This document shows, piece after piece, positions 27,296 through 36,105 of a stretch of 64,000 nt of DNA. The notes beneath the pieces were generated by a model that saw only the letters and a list, made by a program, of their open reading frames with translations, had not been told where the DNA came from and searched no databases. Both the position numbers and the translations under genes were made by a program. The number at the start of each line of letters is the position of its first letter. The stretch's first letter is position 1. Source of the stretch: Pseudomonas sp. P818 (GTDB taxonomy: Bacteria > Pseudomonadota > Gammaproteobacteria > Pseudomonadales > Pseudomonadaceae); the NCBI RefSeq assembly GCF_000418555.1, contig NZ_ATKM01000019.1, positions 62,001-126,000 on the forward strand. The letters run 5' to 3'.

Positions 27296-27996
27296 CCCCG
27301 CGCATCGAGGTGGTGGGCATCGACAGCCTGATCCTGCGGCTGTTCGAGCAGATCGAGGAAAGCAACATGCCCTGGCTGCTGGCAGCCAGCGAGCGCCTGC
27401 GGACCGTCTTCGGCCCGGCGCTGGTCGATCTGGTGCCGTCCTACACCACCCTGCTGCTGCACTATGACCTGCAGCAGCTGGACGACCGCCAGGCCCGCGC
27501 GCTGATCGCCCAGGCCTTCGACAATCTCTCTCCACAGGCCGACAGCAGCGGCCGCGAGCTGCAAATACCGGTGTGGTATCACCCCAGCGTCGGTCCCGAG
27601 CTGGCGCTGCTCGGCCAGCGCAGCGGGCTGGGCAGCGACGGCGTGATCGCGCGCCACAGCGCACGCAGCTATCAGGTCTTCGCCCTCGGCTTCGCGCCCG
27701 GCTTCGCCTTCATGGGCCTGGTCGACGAGTGCCTGGCCAGCCCGCGCCTGAGCACGCCTCGGCAACGCGTCGCCGCCGGCAGCCTCGGCATCGCCGACCG
27801 CCAGACCGCCATCTACCCACTGGTCTCCCCCGGCGGCTGGAACCTCATCGGACGCAGCCCCAGCCAACTCTTCGACCGCCAGCTGGATGGCTACAGCCTG
27901 CTGCGGCCAGGTGACCGGGTGCGCTTCGTGCCCATCGAGCGCGACGAGTTCGTGCGCCTGGGTGGCGACGACACGCCCTTCGAGGTGACGCCATGA
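27292..27996 (+). CDS. pxpB: 5-oxoprolinase subunit B (KipI family)
   Basis: A 234-residue protein of the allophanate hydrolase subunit 1/KipI family. Signatures are LGFAPGFAFMGLVDE and YPLVSPGGWNLIGRSP. The start is set by the ATGA overlap with pxpA. The ligase-like pair of PxpB and PxpC phosphorylates or activates 5-oxoproline for PxpA. It is the older KipI name, from the Bacillus sporulation kinase inhibitor, that gives rise to misleading annotations. Confidence 0.95.
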   Translation: MTPRIEVVGIDSLILRLFEQIEESNMPWLLAASERLRTVFGPALVDLVPSYTTLLLHYDLQQLDDRQARALIAQAFDNLSPQADSSGRELQIPVWYHPSVGPELALLGQRSGLGSDGVIARHSARSYQVFALGFAPGFAFMGLVDECLASPRLSTPRQRVAAGSLGIADRQTAIYPLVSPGGWNLIGRSPSQLFDRQLDGYSLLRPGDRVRFVPIERDEFVRLGGDDTPFEVTP

Positions 27997-28907
27997 GCCT
28001 TCTGGTGGAACGCAGCGGCGCCCTCGCCAGCCTGCAGGACGGCGGTCGCTTCGGCGTGCGCCACCTCGGTGTGACCCAGGGCGGCAGCGCCGACTGGTGC
28101 TCGCACTACTGGGCCAACTGGCTGCTGGGCAACCCGCTGACAGCGCCGGTGATCGAAATCGTTCTGGGCAACTTCGAGCTGCTCGCCGAGCATGACGGCT
28201 ATCTCGCCCTGACCGGGGCCGACCTCGGCGCCAGCCTCGACGGTCAGGCGCTGGCGCCGGGCTGCAGCTTCCCCATCGCCAAGGGGCAACGTCTGCGCTT
28301 CGCCCAGCCGCGCCGGGGGGTACGTGCCTATCTGGCGGCACCTGGCGGTTTTCGTGCCCCGGCCACGCTCGGCAGCTGCGCCACGGTGCCGCGCGAAGCG
28401 CTCGGCGGCCTGCAGGGCGACGGCCGCCCGCTGGCGGTGGGTGATCGTCTGCACGGGCAACGGGCCGAGCCACACATCCGCCGCACCGCGCCGATTCCGG
28501 AGACAGGCGGCAACGTCGAGCTGCCGGTAGTGCTGGGCGCGCAGATCGGCGATTTCAGCGGCCAGAGCCTGTTCGATGCCTTCAACCGCGAGTGGCGGGT
28601 CGACCAGCGCGCCGACCGCATGGGCATCCGTCTGTGCGGTCCGGTGCTGCAGTGCGCACGCCAGTCGATGGTCTCCGAAGGCGTGCCGCTGGGCGCCATC
28701 CAGGTACCCAGCGATGGCCAGCCCATCGTGCTGCTCAACGACCGTCAGACCATCGGCGGCTACCCGCGCCTCGGCGCGCTCACCCCACTGGCCGTGGCGC
28801 GCCTGGCGCAATGCCTGCCGGGCGACCGGGTACGCCTGCGCCCTGTCGCTCTGGAAGCGGCGCAACGCCAGCAACGCGAACTGCTCGCACAGTGGCAGAC
28901 GCCCTGA
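27993..28907 (+). CDS. pxpC: 5-oxoprolinase subunit C (KipA family)
   Basis: A 304-residue protein of the allophanate hydrolase subunit 2/biotin-dependent carboxylase-like family. The N-terminal signature is LQDGGRFGVRHLGVTQGGS, with a later RMGIRLCGP and NDRQTIGGYPRLG. It overlaps pxpB by four bases and completes the oxoprolinase. A transporter gene follows after 131 bases. Confidence 0.95.
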   Translation: MSLLVERSGALASLQDGGRFGVRHLGVTQGGSADWCSHYWANWLLGNPLTAPVIEIVLGNFELLAEHDGYLALTGADLGASLDGQALAPGCSFPIAKGQRLRFAQPRRGVRAYLAAPGGFRAPATLGSCATVPREALGGLQGDGRPLAVGDRLHGQRAEPHIRRTAPIPETGGNVELPVVLGAQIGDFSGQSLFDAFNREWRVDQRADRMGIRLCGPVLQCARQSMVSEGVPLGAIQVPSDGQPIVLLNDRQTIGGYPRLGALTPLAVARLAQCLPGDRVRLRPVALEAAQRQQRELLAQWQTP

Positions 28908-28924
28908 TTCACCGAGAAAAACAT

Positions 28925-28988
28925 CCGGCCCGACGACGGGCCGGCACAACAACGACAAGAAACACCACTCACGCCCGCACTGCGGGCG
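28925..28988 (+). other. Two hairpins between pxpC and the transporter gene
   Basis: A perfect 8-bp stem CCGGCCCG/CGGGCCGG with loop ACGA (28925-28944) and a perfect 7-bp stem CGCCCGC/GCGGGCG with loop ACT (28972-28988). Neither has a T run, so they are probably RNA-stabilising or partial-attenuation structures rather than full terminators. Confidence 0.5.
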
Positions 28989-29038
28989 CTTCAACTACCT
29001 GCCCCATACATCAAGAACAACAGTGAGAAGGTAATTCC

Positions 29039-30265
29039 ATGCAACCCACCCAGCCCCTTGCCGGCCATACGCCGGGCAGCCAACGCAACGTCCTTCGCGG
29101 CGCCATATTCATCATGGCCACCTCGTCCATCGGCCCGGCCTTTCTGACCCAGACATCGCTGTTCACCGAGAAGTACCTGGCCAGCTTCGCCTTCGCCATC
29201 CTCATCTCACTGCTGATCGATATCGGCGCTCAGCTCAATATCTGGCGAGTGATAACCGTCGCCAACCTGCGCGGCCAGGACGTCGCCAACCGCGTGCTGC
29301 CGGGTATCGGCCATCTGATCTCGGCCTTCATCGTGCTCGGCGGCATCGCCTTCAACATCGGCAACATCGGCGGCGCAGGGCTGGCCATGAACGTGATCTT
29401 CGGCATACCGCCGATTCTCGGCTCGCTGATCGCCGCCGTGCTGATCATCGCCATCTTCATGCTGCGCAACGCCAAGCGCATCATGGACGGGCTGATGCAG
29501 CTGTTCGGTCTGGTGATGCTGTGCATGATCGGCTACGCCATGCTGCAGTCCAATCCGCCACTGCAGGACGTGCTGCTGCGCAGCATTCAGCCGGACGACC
29601 CGCTGATCCTGCTGCTGCCGATCGTCACCCTGGTCGGCGGTACCGTCGGCGGCTACATATCCTTCTCCGGCGGCCATCGTCTGGTCGAGGCCGGCATCAC
29701 CGGCGTGGAGAACGTCGGTGTGGTCACCCGCGCCGCCGTCACCGGCATCCTCACCACCGGCGTGGTGCGCATCTGCCTGTTCCTCGCCGCGCTGGGCGTG
29801 GTCAGCCAGGGCTTGACGCTGGACCCGAGCAACCCGGCGGCCTCGGTATTCGCCCACGCCATGGGCACGGTCGGCTACAAGGTGTTCGGCGTGGTGCTGC
29901 TGGCGGCGTCGCTGTCCTCGGTGATCGGCGCCGCCTACACCAGCGTCAGCTTCCTGTACTCACTGCACCCGAGCATCCGCACGCACAATCAGCGCGTGGT
30001 GATCGCCTTCATCGCCTGCTCCACGCTGATCTACAGCCTAGTCGGGCAGCCGGTGAAGGTGCTGGTGGTGGCGGGCGCCCTGAACGCCCTGGTGCTGCCG
30101 CTGGCGCTGGGCTGCATCCTGTGGGCGGCGAAGAAGCCGAGCATCGTCGGCAAGGACTACCAGCACCCGCACTGGATGCTGGCCTTCGGCGTGCTGGCCA
30201 TCGTCGCCACGGCGGTGGGCGTAGGCCTGTCGTTCAACGCGCTGCTGCAGTTCTGGCAATCCTGA
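29039..30265 (+). CDS. NRAMP-fold transporter linked to oxoprolinase genes
   Basis: A 408-residue inner-membrane protein with about 11 helices, of the NRAMP superfamily branch that includes Bacillus YcsG, whose gene also sits beside the pxp homologues. In the first helix the family start GPAFL is kept, but the metal-binding DPGN that should follow is missing (the stretch reads TQTSLFTEKY). The helix-6 metal motif (MPH) is also not seen. It may therefore move 5-oxoproline or a related amino acid rather than metal ions; this is inference from context. The start follows GAGAAGG. Confidence 0.85.
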   Translation: MQPTQPLAGHTPGSQRNVLRGAIFIMATSSIGPAFLTQTSLFTEKYLASFAFAILISLLIDIGAQLNIWRVITVANLRGQDVANRVLPGIGHLISAFIVLGGIAFNIGNIGGAGLAMNVIFGIPPILGSLIAAVLIIAIFMLRNAKRIMDGLMQLFGLVMLCMIGYAMLQSNPPLQDVLLRSIQPDDPLILLLPIVTLVGGTVGGYISFSGGHRLVEAGITGVENVGVVTRAAVTGILTTGVVRICLFLAALGVVSQGLTLDPSNPAASVFAHAMGTVGYKVFGVVLLAASLSSVIGAAYTSVSFLYSLHPSIRTHNQRVVIAFIACSTLIYSLVGQPVKVLVVAGALNALVLPLALGCILWAAKKPSIVGKDYQHPHWMLAFGVLAIVATAVGVGLSFNALLQFWQS

Positions 30266-30286
30266 GAATCGCCCCGACGAGCCGCC

Positions 30287-30829
30287 TCAGCCGCGCTCGC
30301 CGGCCAGCCACTCCAGGGGAATCTCGTGCTGGCCGCGCTCGTCGGTGACGAACAGTTCGCCGTCGCTGATCATCACGCTCCAGGTCAGCGAGCGCGGCAG
30401 ATCCAGAGCCAAGTCGGCCAGCGCTTCCTGGCCGAGGGCGACCACGTTGATGTTCTTCAGGCTGCGCACCGGATCGAGGCATTTGCCCTGCCAGACGCGC
30501 AGGTTGCCGTAGGCCACCAGGCTGAACTTCTCGGTGCGCCGCGAGCACCAGGTGATGCGCTCGCTGTCCGGCTGGCCCACTTCGATCCAGTGCAGCACGC
30601 GATCGTCCAGGCTCTTCTCCCACAGCGCCGGCTCGTCGACATCCGACAGGCCGCGGCCGAACGCCAGTTGCTCGTGATAGAACAGCGCATAGGCGATCAG
30701 CCGCGCCGCCAGACGTTCCTCGGTCTCCGAAGGGTGACGGGCGACGGTAAAACGCAGGTTCTCATAGACACTGCGGTCCATGTCGGTGAGGTTCAGTTCG
30801 ATCTTGTAGGTGGTCGATGGCAGGGCCAT
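30287..30829 (-). CDS. YaeQ family protein
   Basis: A 180-residue YaeQ protein, a family whose fold resembles the PD-(D/E)XK nucleases. Family stretches are STTYKIELNLTDMDR at the start, RHPSETEERLAARLIAYAL and a late SVMISDGELFVT. E. coli YaeQ was linked to suppression of RfaH loss, but its biochemical role is not settled. I start at MALPSTTYK, as in the family; an ATG 33 bases further up adds a non-conserved tail. Last gene of the leftward block. Confidence 0.93.
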   Translation of the reverse strand: MALPSTTYKIELNLTDMDRSVYENLRFTVARHPSETEERLAARLIAYALFYHEQLAFGRGLSDVDEPALWEKSLDDRVLHWIEVGQPDSERITWCSRRTEKFSLVAYGNLRVWQGKCLDPVRSLKNINVVALGQEALADLALDLPRSLTWSVMISDGELFVTDERGQHEIPLEWLAGERG

Positions 30830-30873
30830 GGCGGGCTTCTTGACTGGTCGGGAAGGCGGCAAGTCTACCGCGA

Positions 30874-32052
30874 TTAGCGCACCTCTGCCCCGCCCGCTGA
30901 ATCGCCAGCGTCACCCTGATAGATCTCGACCCGGTTACGCCCGTGGCGCTTGGCCTGGTAAAGCGCCTTGTCGGCCAGGTTCAGCAGATACTGCAGGTCA
31001 TAGCTGCCCTCCTTCACTTCCATCAGACCGATACTCACGCTCTGCTCACGCCCCCTGGGCGCCAACGCGGAGAAGCCGACACGGATACGCTCGGCCAGCG
31101 CCAGGGCATCGGTACCACTGCCATCGATCAGGCAGGCGAACTCTTCGCCACCGATGCGCCCGAATACGTCGCTGCGGCGCAGGTTCTGCGCAACACCGCA
31201 GGCAAAGGCCTTGAGCACGCGGTCGCCTTCCTGGTGACCAAGCTCATCGTTGATCGCCTTGAAATGATCCAGGTCGAAGGAAAGCAGCGCCACAGGGCGG
31301 CGCTGACGCCGACACAGGCTGAGCAAGCGCTCGCCCGCTTCGAAAAAAGCCCGCCGATTACCGACCCCGGTCAGCTCGTCGGAATAGGCGGCCTGGCGGA
31401 ATTGCTTTTCAGCGCGCTCCTTGACCATCGACAGCACCATGAAGGCGACACCGACGGCGTACAGCATGCTTTCGATCAGTACGAGCGTGAACAGCGGGTT
31501 CGATTGAACATCACCATGGTTCGTCGTGCTGGGGCCGAGGAAGAGGCGCGATAGCAGAAATACCAAGTGCAGGCAGATCAGCACCGCGATGGGCACTACC
31601 GAGACCTCGAGCCTGCCCTGAGCACGCCAAAGTTCGACCAAAGCGGCCAGCAGGTACAGGCTGGCGATCAGGGTATGCACGGCAACCCGCGCCGGCAGGC
31701 TGGTGTAGAAGGTCGGCCACAGACACAACAGCGCCCAACACGCAGCCCCCGCACAGACCCAGGGATAGGATGGCGGGCGACCGCAGAACACGCGCATCAC
31801 CGACCAGTTCATGGCGATGCACAGCAGCAGCACGATATTGCCCAGGATGATGGGTACCCAATCGAAACTCCCACCGCGCATGGCATTGAGCAAAAGCCCC
31901 AATGCAGCCAACAGCATCATCGCGCCAGTCCATAACAGGGCCCGCTCGTGGCGTCCCTGCGACCAACTGAAAATTAACAACAACCCGCACAGACCTATCA
32001 CCGCGGTGCTGGCGACTAACAGGGTGGGCAGGTGCAACTGCAACATCAACAT
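30874..32052 (-). CDS. Diguanylate cyclase with seven-helix membrane sensor
   Basis: A 392-residue inner-membrane protein. About seven transmembrane helices (residues 8-215) are followed by a short linker and a GGDEF domain with the active motif GGEEF (301-305). RRSD at 292-295 is the product-inhibition I-site, five residues upstream. It should make c-di-GMP from GTP under feedback control. No EAL domain. It follows the helicase gene by 87 bases, in which two mutually exclusive hairpins can form. Confidence 0.95.
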   Translation of the reverse strand: MLMLQLHLPTLLVASTAVIGLCGLLLIFSWSQGRHERALLWTGAMMLLAALGLLLNAMRGGSFDWVPIILGNIVLLLCIAMNWSVMRVFCGRPPSYPWVCAGAACWALLCLWPTFYTSLPARVAVHTLIASLYLLAALVELWRAQGRLEVSVVPIAVLICLHLVFLLSRLFLGPSTTNHGDVQSNPLFTLVLIESMLYAVGVAFMVLSMVKERAEKQFRQAAYSDELTGVGNRRAFFEAGERLLSLCRRQRRPVALLSFDLDHFKAINDELGHQEGDRVLKAFACGVAQNLRRSDVFGRIGGEEFACLIDGSGTDALALAERIRVGFSALAPRGREQSVSIGLMEVKEGSYDLQYLLNLADKALYQAKRHGRNRVEIYQGDAGDSAGGAEVR

Positions 32053-32064
32053 CGAAGAACTTCC

Positions 32065-32094
32065 AAGACTTCTCAGTAAGTCTTCCTGACTTAC
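32065..32094 (-). promoter_or_regulatory. Two competing hairpins in the cyclase leader
   Basis: AAGACTT (32065-32071) can pair with AAGTCTT (32078-32084), and GTAAGTC (32076-32082) can pair with GACTTAC (32088-32094). The two stems share AAGTC, so only one can form at a time. The first would end close to the ribosome-binding site of the cyclase gene. Stems are only seven base pairs. Confidence 0.35.
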
Positions 32095-32139
32095 CAGACA
32101 TGGTCCGTACGATAGCCGAAAGCCGCCCTGGTAACACTG

Positions 32140-34851
32140 TCAAAGCCTTGCCAACACGGCCTCCAACGCGTGCTGCGGCGCCTCGCGCCAGAGGCCGTAG
32201 CTCAGCGGCAGGGTTTCCAGACCGGCGCGTGTCAGCACCAGATAGCGCTCCAGCTCGAGGAAGCCTTCGCCCTCCCCCGGGAAGCCGATCAGGTCGATGG
32301 CCAGGCACTTGTCGCCACGGCGACAGAACAGGTCCAGTACCTGGCCGGCCAGCGGATAGTGGTTCCAGACGCTGACACCCTGAGCCTGCAGCGTTTCGCA
32401 CAGGCTCTGCCGCGCCGCATCGGTGGCGCCGGGTTGCCAGACGGCGCCTGGCTTCTCGAGGTACTCCAGATAACGGCGTAGCAGGTGAGTGGCCGGCAAC
32501 TGGCGCTCGTCGCCACTGAACAGCAGCACCTGGCGCTCGCGGGCGCGGGTGATGGCGACGTTGAACAGGTCGGCACGATTCAGATAGGCCGCAGCCTGGC
32601 TCGAGGCTCTATCGATGGCGAAGCTGAGGATCATCAGGTCGCGCTCCTCGCCCTGAAAGCCGTAGGGCGTATCCACCAGCAGACGGAACTCGCGCAGTTG
32701 CTCCAGCGGCAGGGTTTCGCCGATGCGCAGGCGGATGCGCTCGACCTGATCGCGAAACGGTGACAGCACGCCGATGCTGGGCTTGAGCGGACTGCCGCGA
32801 TACTCGGCCAGATGCGCCGCGATCAGCTCCAGTACCTGTTCCACTTCCGCCTCGTTGGCACCGTTGCGCCCACGCTGGCCCTCGATGCGCAGCAGTTGCA
32901 GGCTGTCGCAGGCATCAAAGCCGGGTCGCTCCTTCATCACCCGCAGGCGCTGGTCGTAGAACAGCTCGTTGCTGAAGCGGATCAGCGCCGGGCGGCTGCG
33001 AAAGTGTTCGTCGAGAAAGACCACCGCCTCCTGGCTGGCCAGTTGCAAGCCGACCAGATCCAGCACGCTGTTGTCGCGGTAGCTCCAGGCCTCGCGCTCC
33101 TCGGCCTGCAGACCGGCGCGTTGCAGCAGCTGCGTCTCCCGCACGCGGGAGAGAAAGGAGATATGCCGCAGCTGACGCGCGTCGCCGGTGACGACAGCAC
33201 GCTTGCAGCGCTGGAAGGCCGGTAGCGCCGAGGCGATGTCGCACTGGGTCGCTTCGTCCATCACCATCACGTCGAACAGTTCCGGGCGCAGCGGCAGCAG
33301 CCGATGCAGTTCGTCCAGCGTCACCACCCAGATCGGAAAGGCGGCCAGCAGGCGCGCCGGGTCGATATCCTCGAACAGGGCCAGCTGGCGCTGCGAATTG
33401 CGCGCGCGGATGGCCTGGTTGTAGCGCACGAACAACCCACGGTCAGCCACCAGCAGACGCTTGAGTGCCAGACTGCGATGGCTGTTGAGGTGCTCGCGGC
33501 TGAGCGACTGACGGCGACGCTGACAATCGCGCAACTCATCCAGCAACACCCAGGGCCAGACGCTGTTATCGATGCGCTTGCGTACCCAGGGCACCTGCAA
33601 CCAGCGCTGCCAGAACGCCAGACTGCCGCGTTCGGCACGCAGCAGCAGGCGACTCCAGCGCACGGCCTGCTCGCAGCGCTTGCGAAAATCAGCCGACAGG
33701 CGCACCTCGGCCTGAGTCAGCACCTCCAGCTCGCTACGTTGACGCGCCTCCAGTTGCTCGGAAACCTGGGAAATCTCGCCCTGCAGCATGCGCTGCAGGC
33801 GCTCGCGCAGGGCCTGGCGCAGACTCTGGCCATCGCCTTCGAGCACGCCGTCGCGCAGGCCGAAATCCTCGCGTAGCTTGTGCGCGATCACTCGCACCGC
33901 CTGCGCACTACGGCTGACCAGCAGCACCGTCTCGCCCTGCAGGTAGCGATCCAGCGCCAGGGCCGCCAGGCTGTAGCTCTTGCCGGTGCCGGGTGGACCG
34001 GAAATCTGGCTCAGCGGATAGCTTGCGGCATTTTCCAGCGCCCGGCATTGCGCCGTGCTGAGCTGCGCCGGCAAGCGCTGCGGCGTGCTGATCGAGCCTG
34101 CTGACTGCACGGCGGGCGCTTCACCGAGCAATTGCAACAAGGCCGGCGACAGCTGCTCGGCCTCCTGCAGCAATTGCAACTCATGGGCGATACCACGGCT
34201 GCCACTGCCGCGCGGCACCAGGGCGACGAAGGCACCGGACTGCAGCGACAGGCTGCGGCGACGCTGAGCCTTGGCCAAGGTATCGGCCTCTGCCAACAGC
34301 GGGAAGCCTGCGGCTTCGCTGACCTCGCCCACCCGCGTATTGCGCTCTACCCAGGCCAGCAGTTGCCCCAGCAAGGCAGCGTCCAGCATGCCGGTCGGCA
34401 GCGGCAGATCATCGAGACTAGCACTGCCGCTCTCATCGAACAGACGGCGCAGCAGCCGCCAGTTGCCATGGGCGCGCTGCACGTCGATGGCGAGCATCTG
34501 GCTCTGCCCGTCGGCCGTCGTCTGCAGGCTGGCCTCGTAATAGAACAGCGGACCGCAAATCGTCTGCGCGGCGCCGGTTTCCAGTTGCAGCCGGCCACAG
34601 ATCGGCAACACGCCGTAGACCAGTTGCAGCTCGCGTTGATACAGCGCCTGCGCCTCGGCCAGGCTGCGGCCCAGCTCGGCCGCCAATGGCAGCAGCGGCA
34701 AGCCTCCGCTGGCCAGCTCCTCGCGCCCATCGAGCCAGGCCCAGCGATTGGCGGGCAGCTTGCTCAGGTTGTCCAGATCCAGGTCGCGGCTATCGGCCAG
34801 GTAGCAGCTGCGATAGAAGCCGAGCAGTTGGCGGGCGTGAGGGTGATCCAT
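32140..34851 (-). CDS. Superfamily 1 (UPF1-like) helicase with C-terminal nuclease-like domain
   Basis: A 903-residue protein. After a poorly conserved 260-residue N-terminal region it has LSTAQCRALENA (Q-motif-like), Walker A GPPGTGKS (285-292), a DEAT box in VMDEATQCDIASALPAF and the late motif VDTPYGFQGEERDLMILSF, all typical of UPF1/Dna2-type SF1 helicases. The last 120 residues (LFCRRGDKCLAIDLIGFPG) resemble a PD-(D/E)XK or Vsr-like nuclease core. The start shares one base with the stop of the PLD nuclease gene (TGATG). Acts on DNA or RNA; the substrate is unknown. Confidence 0.88.
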   Translation of the reverse strand: MDHPHARQLLGFYRSCYLADSRDLDLDNLSKLPANRWAWLDGREELASGGLPLLPLAAELGRSLAEAQALYQRELQLVYGVLPICGRLQLETGAAQTICGPLFYYEASLQTTADGQSQMLAIDVQRAHGNWRLLRRLFDESGSASLDDLPLPTGMLDAALLGQLLAWVERNTRVGEVSEAAGFPLLAEADTLAKAQRRRSLSLQSGAFVALVPRGSGSRGIAHELQLLQEAEQLSPALLQLLGEAPAVQSAGSISTPQRLPAQLSTAQCRALENAASYPLSQISGPPGTGKSYSLAALALDRYLQGETVLLVSRSAQAVRVIAHKLREDFGLRDGVLEGDGQSLRQALRERLQRMLQGEISQVSEQLEARQRSELEVLTQAEVRLSADFRKRCEQAVRWSRLLLRAERGSLAFWQRWLQVPWVRKRIDNSVWPWVLLDELRDCQRRRQSLSREHLNSHRSLALKRLLVADRGLFVRYNQAIRARNSQRQLALFEDIDPARLLAAFPIWVVTLDELHRLLPLRPELFDVMVMDEATQCDIASALPAFQRCKRAVVTGDARQLRHISFLSRVRETQLLQRAGLQAEEREAWSYRDNSVLDLVGLQLASQEAVVFLDEHFRSRPALIRFSNELFYDQRLRVMKERPGFDACDSLQLLRIEGQRGRNGANEAEVEQVLELIAAHLAEYRGSPLKPSIGVLSPFRDQVERIRLRIGETLPLEQLREFRLLVDTPYGFQGEERDLMILSFAIDRASSQAAAYLNRADLFNVAITRARERQVLLFSGDERQLPATHLLRRYLEYLEKPGAVWQPGATDAARQSLCETLQAQGVSVWNHYPLAGQVLDLFCRRGDKCLAIDLIGFPGEGEGFLELERYLVLTRAGLETLPLSYGLWREAPQHALEAVLARL

Positions 34852-35540
34852 CAGTTGCCTGCGTAGCGCGCCCAGAGTGCTTCGAACTCACGGCCATAGG
34901 CCGCGACCAGCTGCGGATGATCGATCACCAGCAGGTTTTCCTCGTTGCTGGTGGTGGCGCTGCGCGTCCAGTTGAAGCTGCCGTTGAGCAGCAGGCGGCC
35001 GTCGAACAGGGCGAACTTGTGATGCATGTGGAAGGGCCCGGCATCGATGCGCAGCGGCACGCCCTTGTCGCGCAGCCACTGGATATCGCTGCCCTCGTCG
35101 AACTGCTTTTCGTTGTCGGTGATCACCCGCACGGCAATGCCGCGCTGATGACAGGCGAGGATTTCCTCGCTGAGCTGATCGTCGGAGATGGTGTAGACGC
35201 AGATATCCACGCTGCTGCGCGCCTGGCGGCACAGCTCGCGAATCTTGCGCCGGCAGCTCTCGCCCGGGCTGAAATGGGCGCTGGCATGCTCCACGCGGGG
35301 CGCGCTACCGACGCTGTCGAGGGTCTTGATCACCTGCTCCAGCCACTTCAGCACCGGTTCGATGTTGGCCGGATCACGCATCAGCTCGCGAGCCAGGGCG
35401 AAAGCGCGGTTGCGCATGAAGCGCACCTGATCACTACTCAGCTCGCTGCCCAGCTGGCGCAGCTCGTCGCGTTCCTCGTTGCTCAGACGCAGGTCGGCCA
35501 AACTGTCACGCAGTTGCTGATCGAGGCGATTGAAATCCAT
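34851..35540 (-). CDS. Phospholipase D-like (HKD) nuclease
   Basis: A 229-residue single-HKD protein. The catalytic motif is HxKx4D at His163, Lys165 and Asp170 (HMHHKFALFD), followed by GSFNWT and an acidic SNEENL. Small single-HKD proteins, such as Nuc and Zucchini-type enzymes, work as dimers that cut DNA or RNA rather than lipids. The N-terminal 80 residues are helical and unlike Nuc. There is no signal peptide, so it is cytoplasmic. Coupled by overlap to the helicase and 13 bases after the rhomboid gene. Confidence 0.9.
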   Translation of the reverse strand: MDFNRLDQQLRDSLADLRLSNEERDELRQLGSELSSDQVRFMRNRAFALARELMRDPANIEPVLKWLEQVIKTLDSVGSAPRVEHASAHFSPGESCRRKIRELCRQARSSVDICVYTISDDQLSEEILACHQRGIAVRVITDNEKQFDEGSDIQWLRDKGVPLRIDAGPFHMHHKFALFDGRLLLNGSFNWTRSATTSNEENLLVIDHPQLVAAYGREFEALWARYAGN

Positions 35541-35553
35541 TAAAAGTCCCTTT

Positions 35554-36105
35554 TCATCGTTGAATGCGGCGACGAGTCAGCGCGGCGTACAGCACACCGC
35601 AGAAAGCTCCCGCCAGGTGGTATTCGAAGGAAACGCCGGCACGCGGCAGCAAGCCGAAGAACCAGCCGCCGTAGAGGAAGAACACCAGCACCGCCAGCAA
35701 CAGGTCGAGCAGGCTGCGCTCGAACCAGGCCCGTGCCAGCAAAAGCCCCCAGAAGCCGAACAGCCAGCCGCTGGCACCGACGTGCAGGCCGGTACGCCCG
35801 AACAGCCAGACCAGCATCCCGCTGCCGATGATGATGAAGGCACTGGCGTAGAAGAAATCGCGGCGCGAGCGCAACAGCACCAGGCTACCGAGCACCAGCA
35901 GGCCGCTGAGGTTGCTGAGCAGATGCGCCCAACTGCCATGCAGCCAGGGCGCAAGGAAAATGCCCGGCAGCGCCTCGATATGCCGGGGCACCAGGCCCCA
36001 GCGATTCAAGGCGCCGCCGAGGGCGCCATTGACCAGTTGCACCAGCAGCATCGCGCCGCTGATCACGATCAGCGGGCGCAACTCGACCAGCCAGCCTCGC
36101 CTCAC
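35554..36105 (-). CDS. Rhomboid-family intramembrane serine protease
   Basis: A 183-residue protein with about six transmembrane helices. The catalytic Ser is in GASG (Ser112) and the catalytic His is His153 (EYHLAG); the supporting HGSWAHLLSN motif (His56, His61, Asn65) is also present. It therefore looks active. Its ATG overlaps the stop of the giant ATPase gene, so they are made together. Rhomboids cut membrane-spanning proteins; the membrane proteins of this block are candidates. Confidence 0.9.
   Translation of the reverse strand: MRRGWLVELRPLIVISGAMLLVQLVNGALGGALNRWGLVPRHIEALPGIFLAPWLHGSWAHLLSNLSGLLVLGSLVLLRSRRDFFYASAFIIIGSGMLVWLFGRTGLHVGASGWLFGFWGLLLARAWFERSLLDLLLAVLVFFLYGGWFFGLLPRAGVSFEYHLAGAFCGVLYAALTRRRIQR

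Noticed and set aside
28925..28988. A full terminator separating pxpC from the transporter gene
   Set aside because: Neither hairpin is followed by T residues; co-transcription remains likely.
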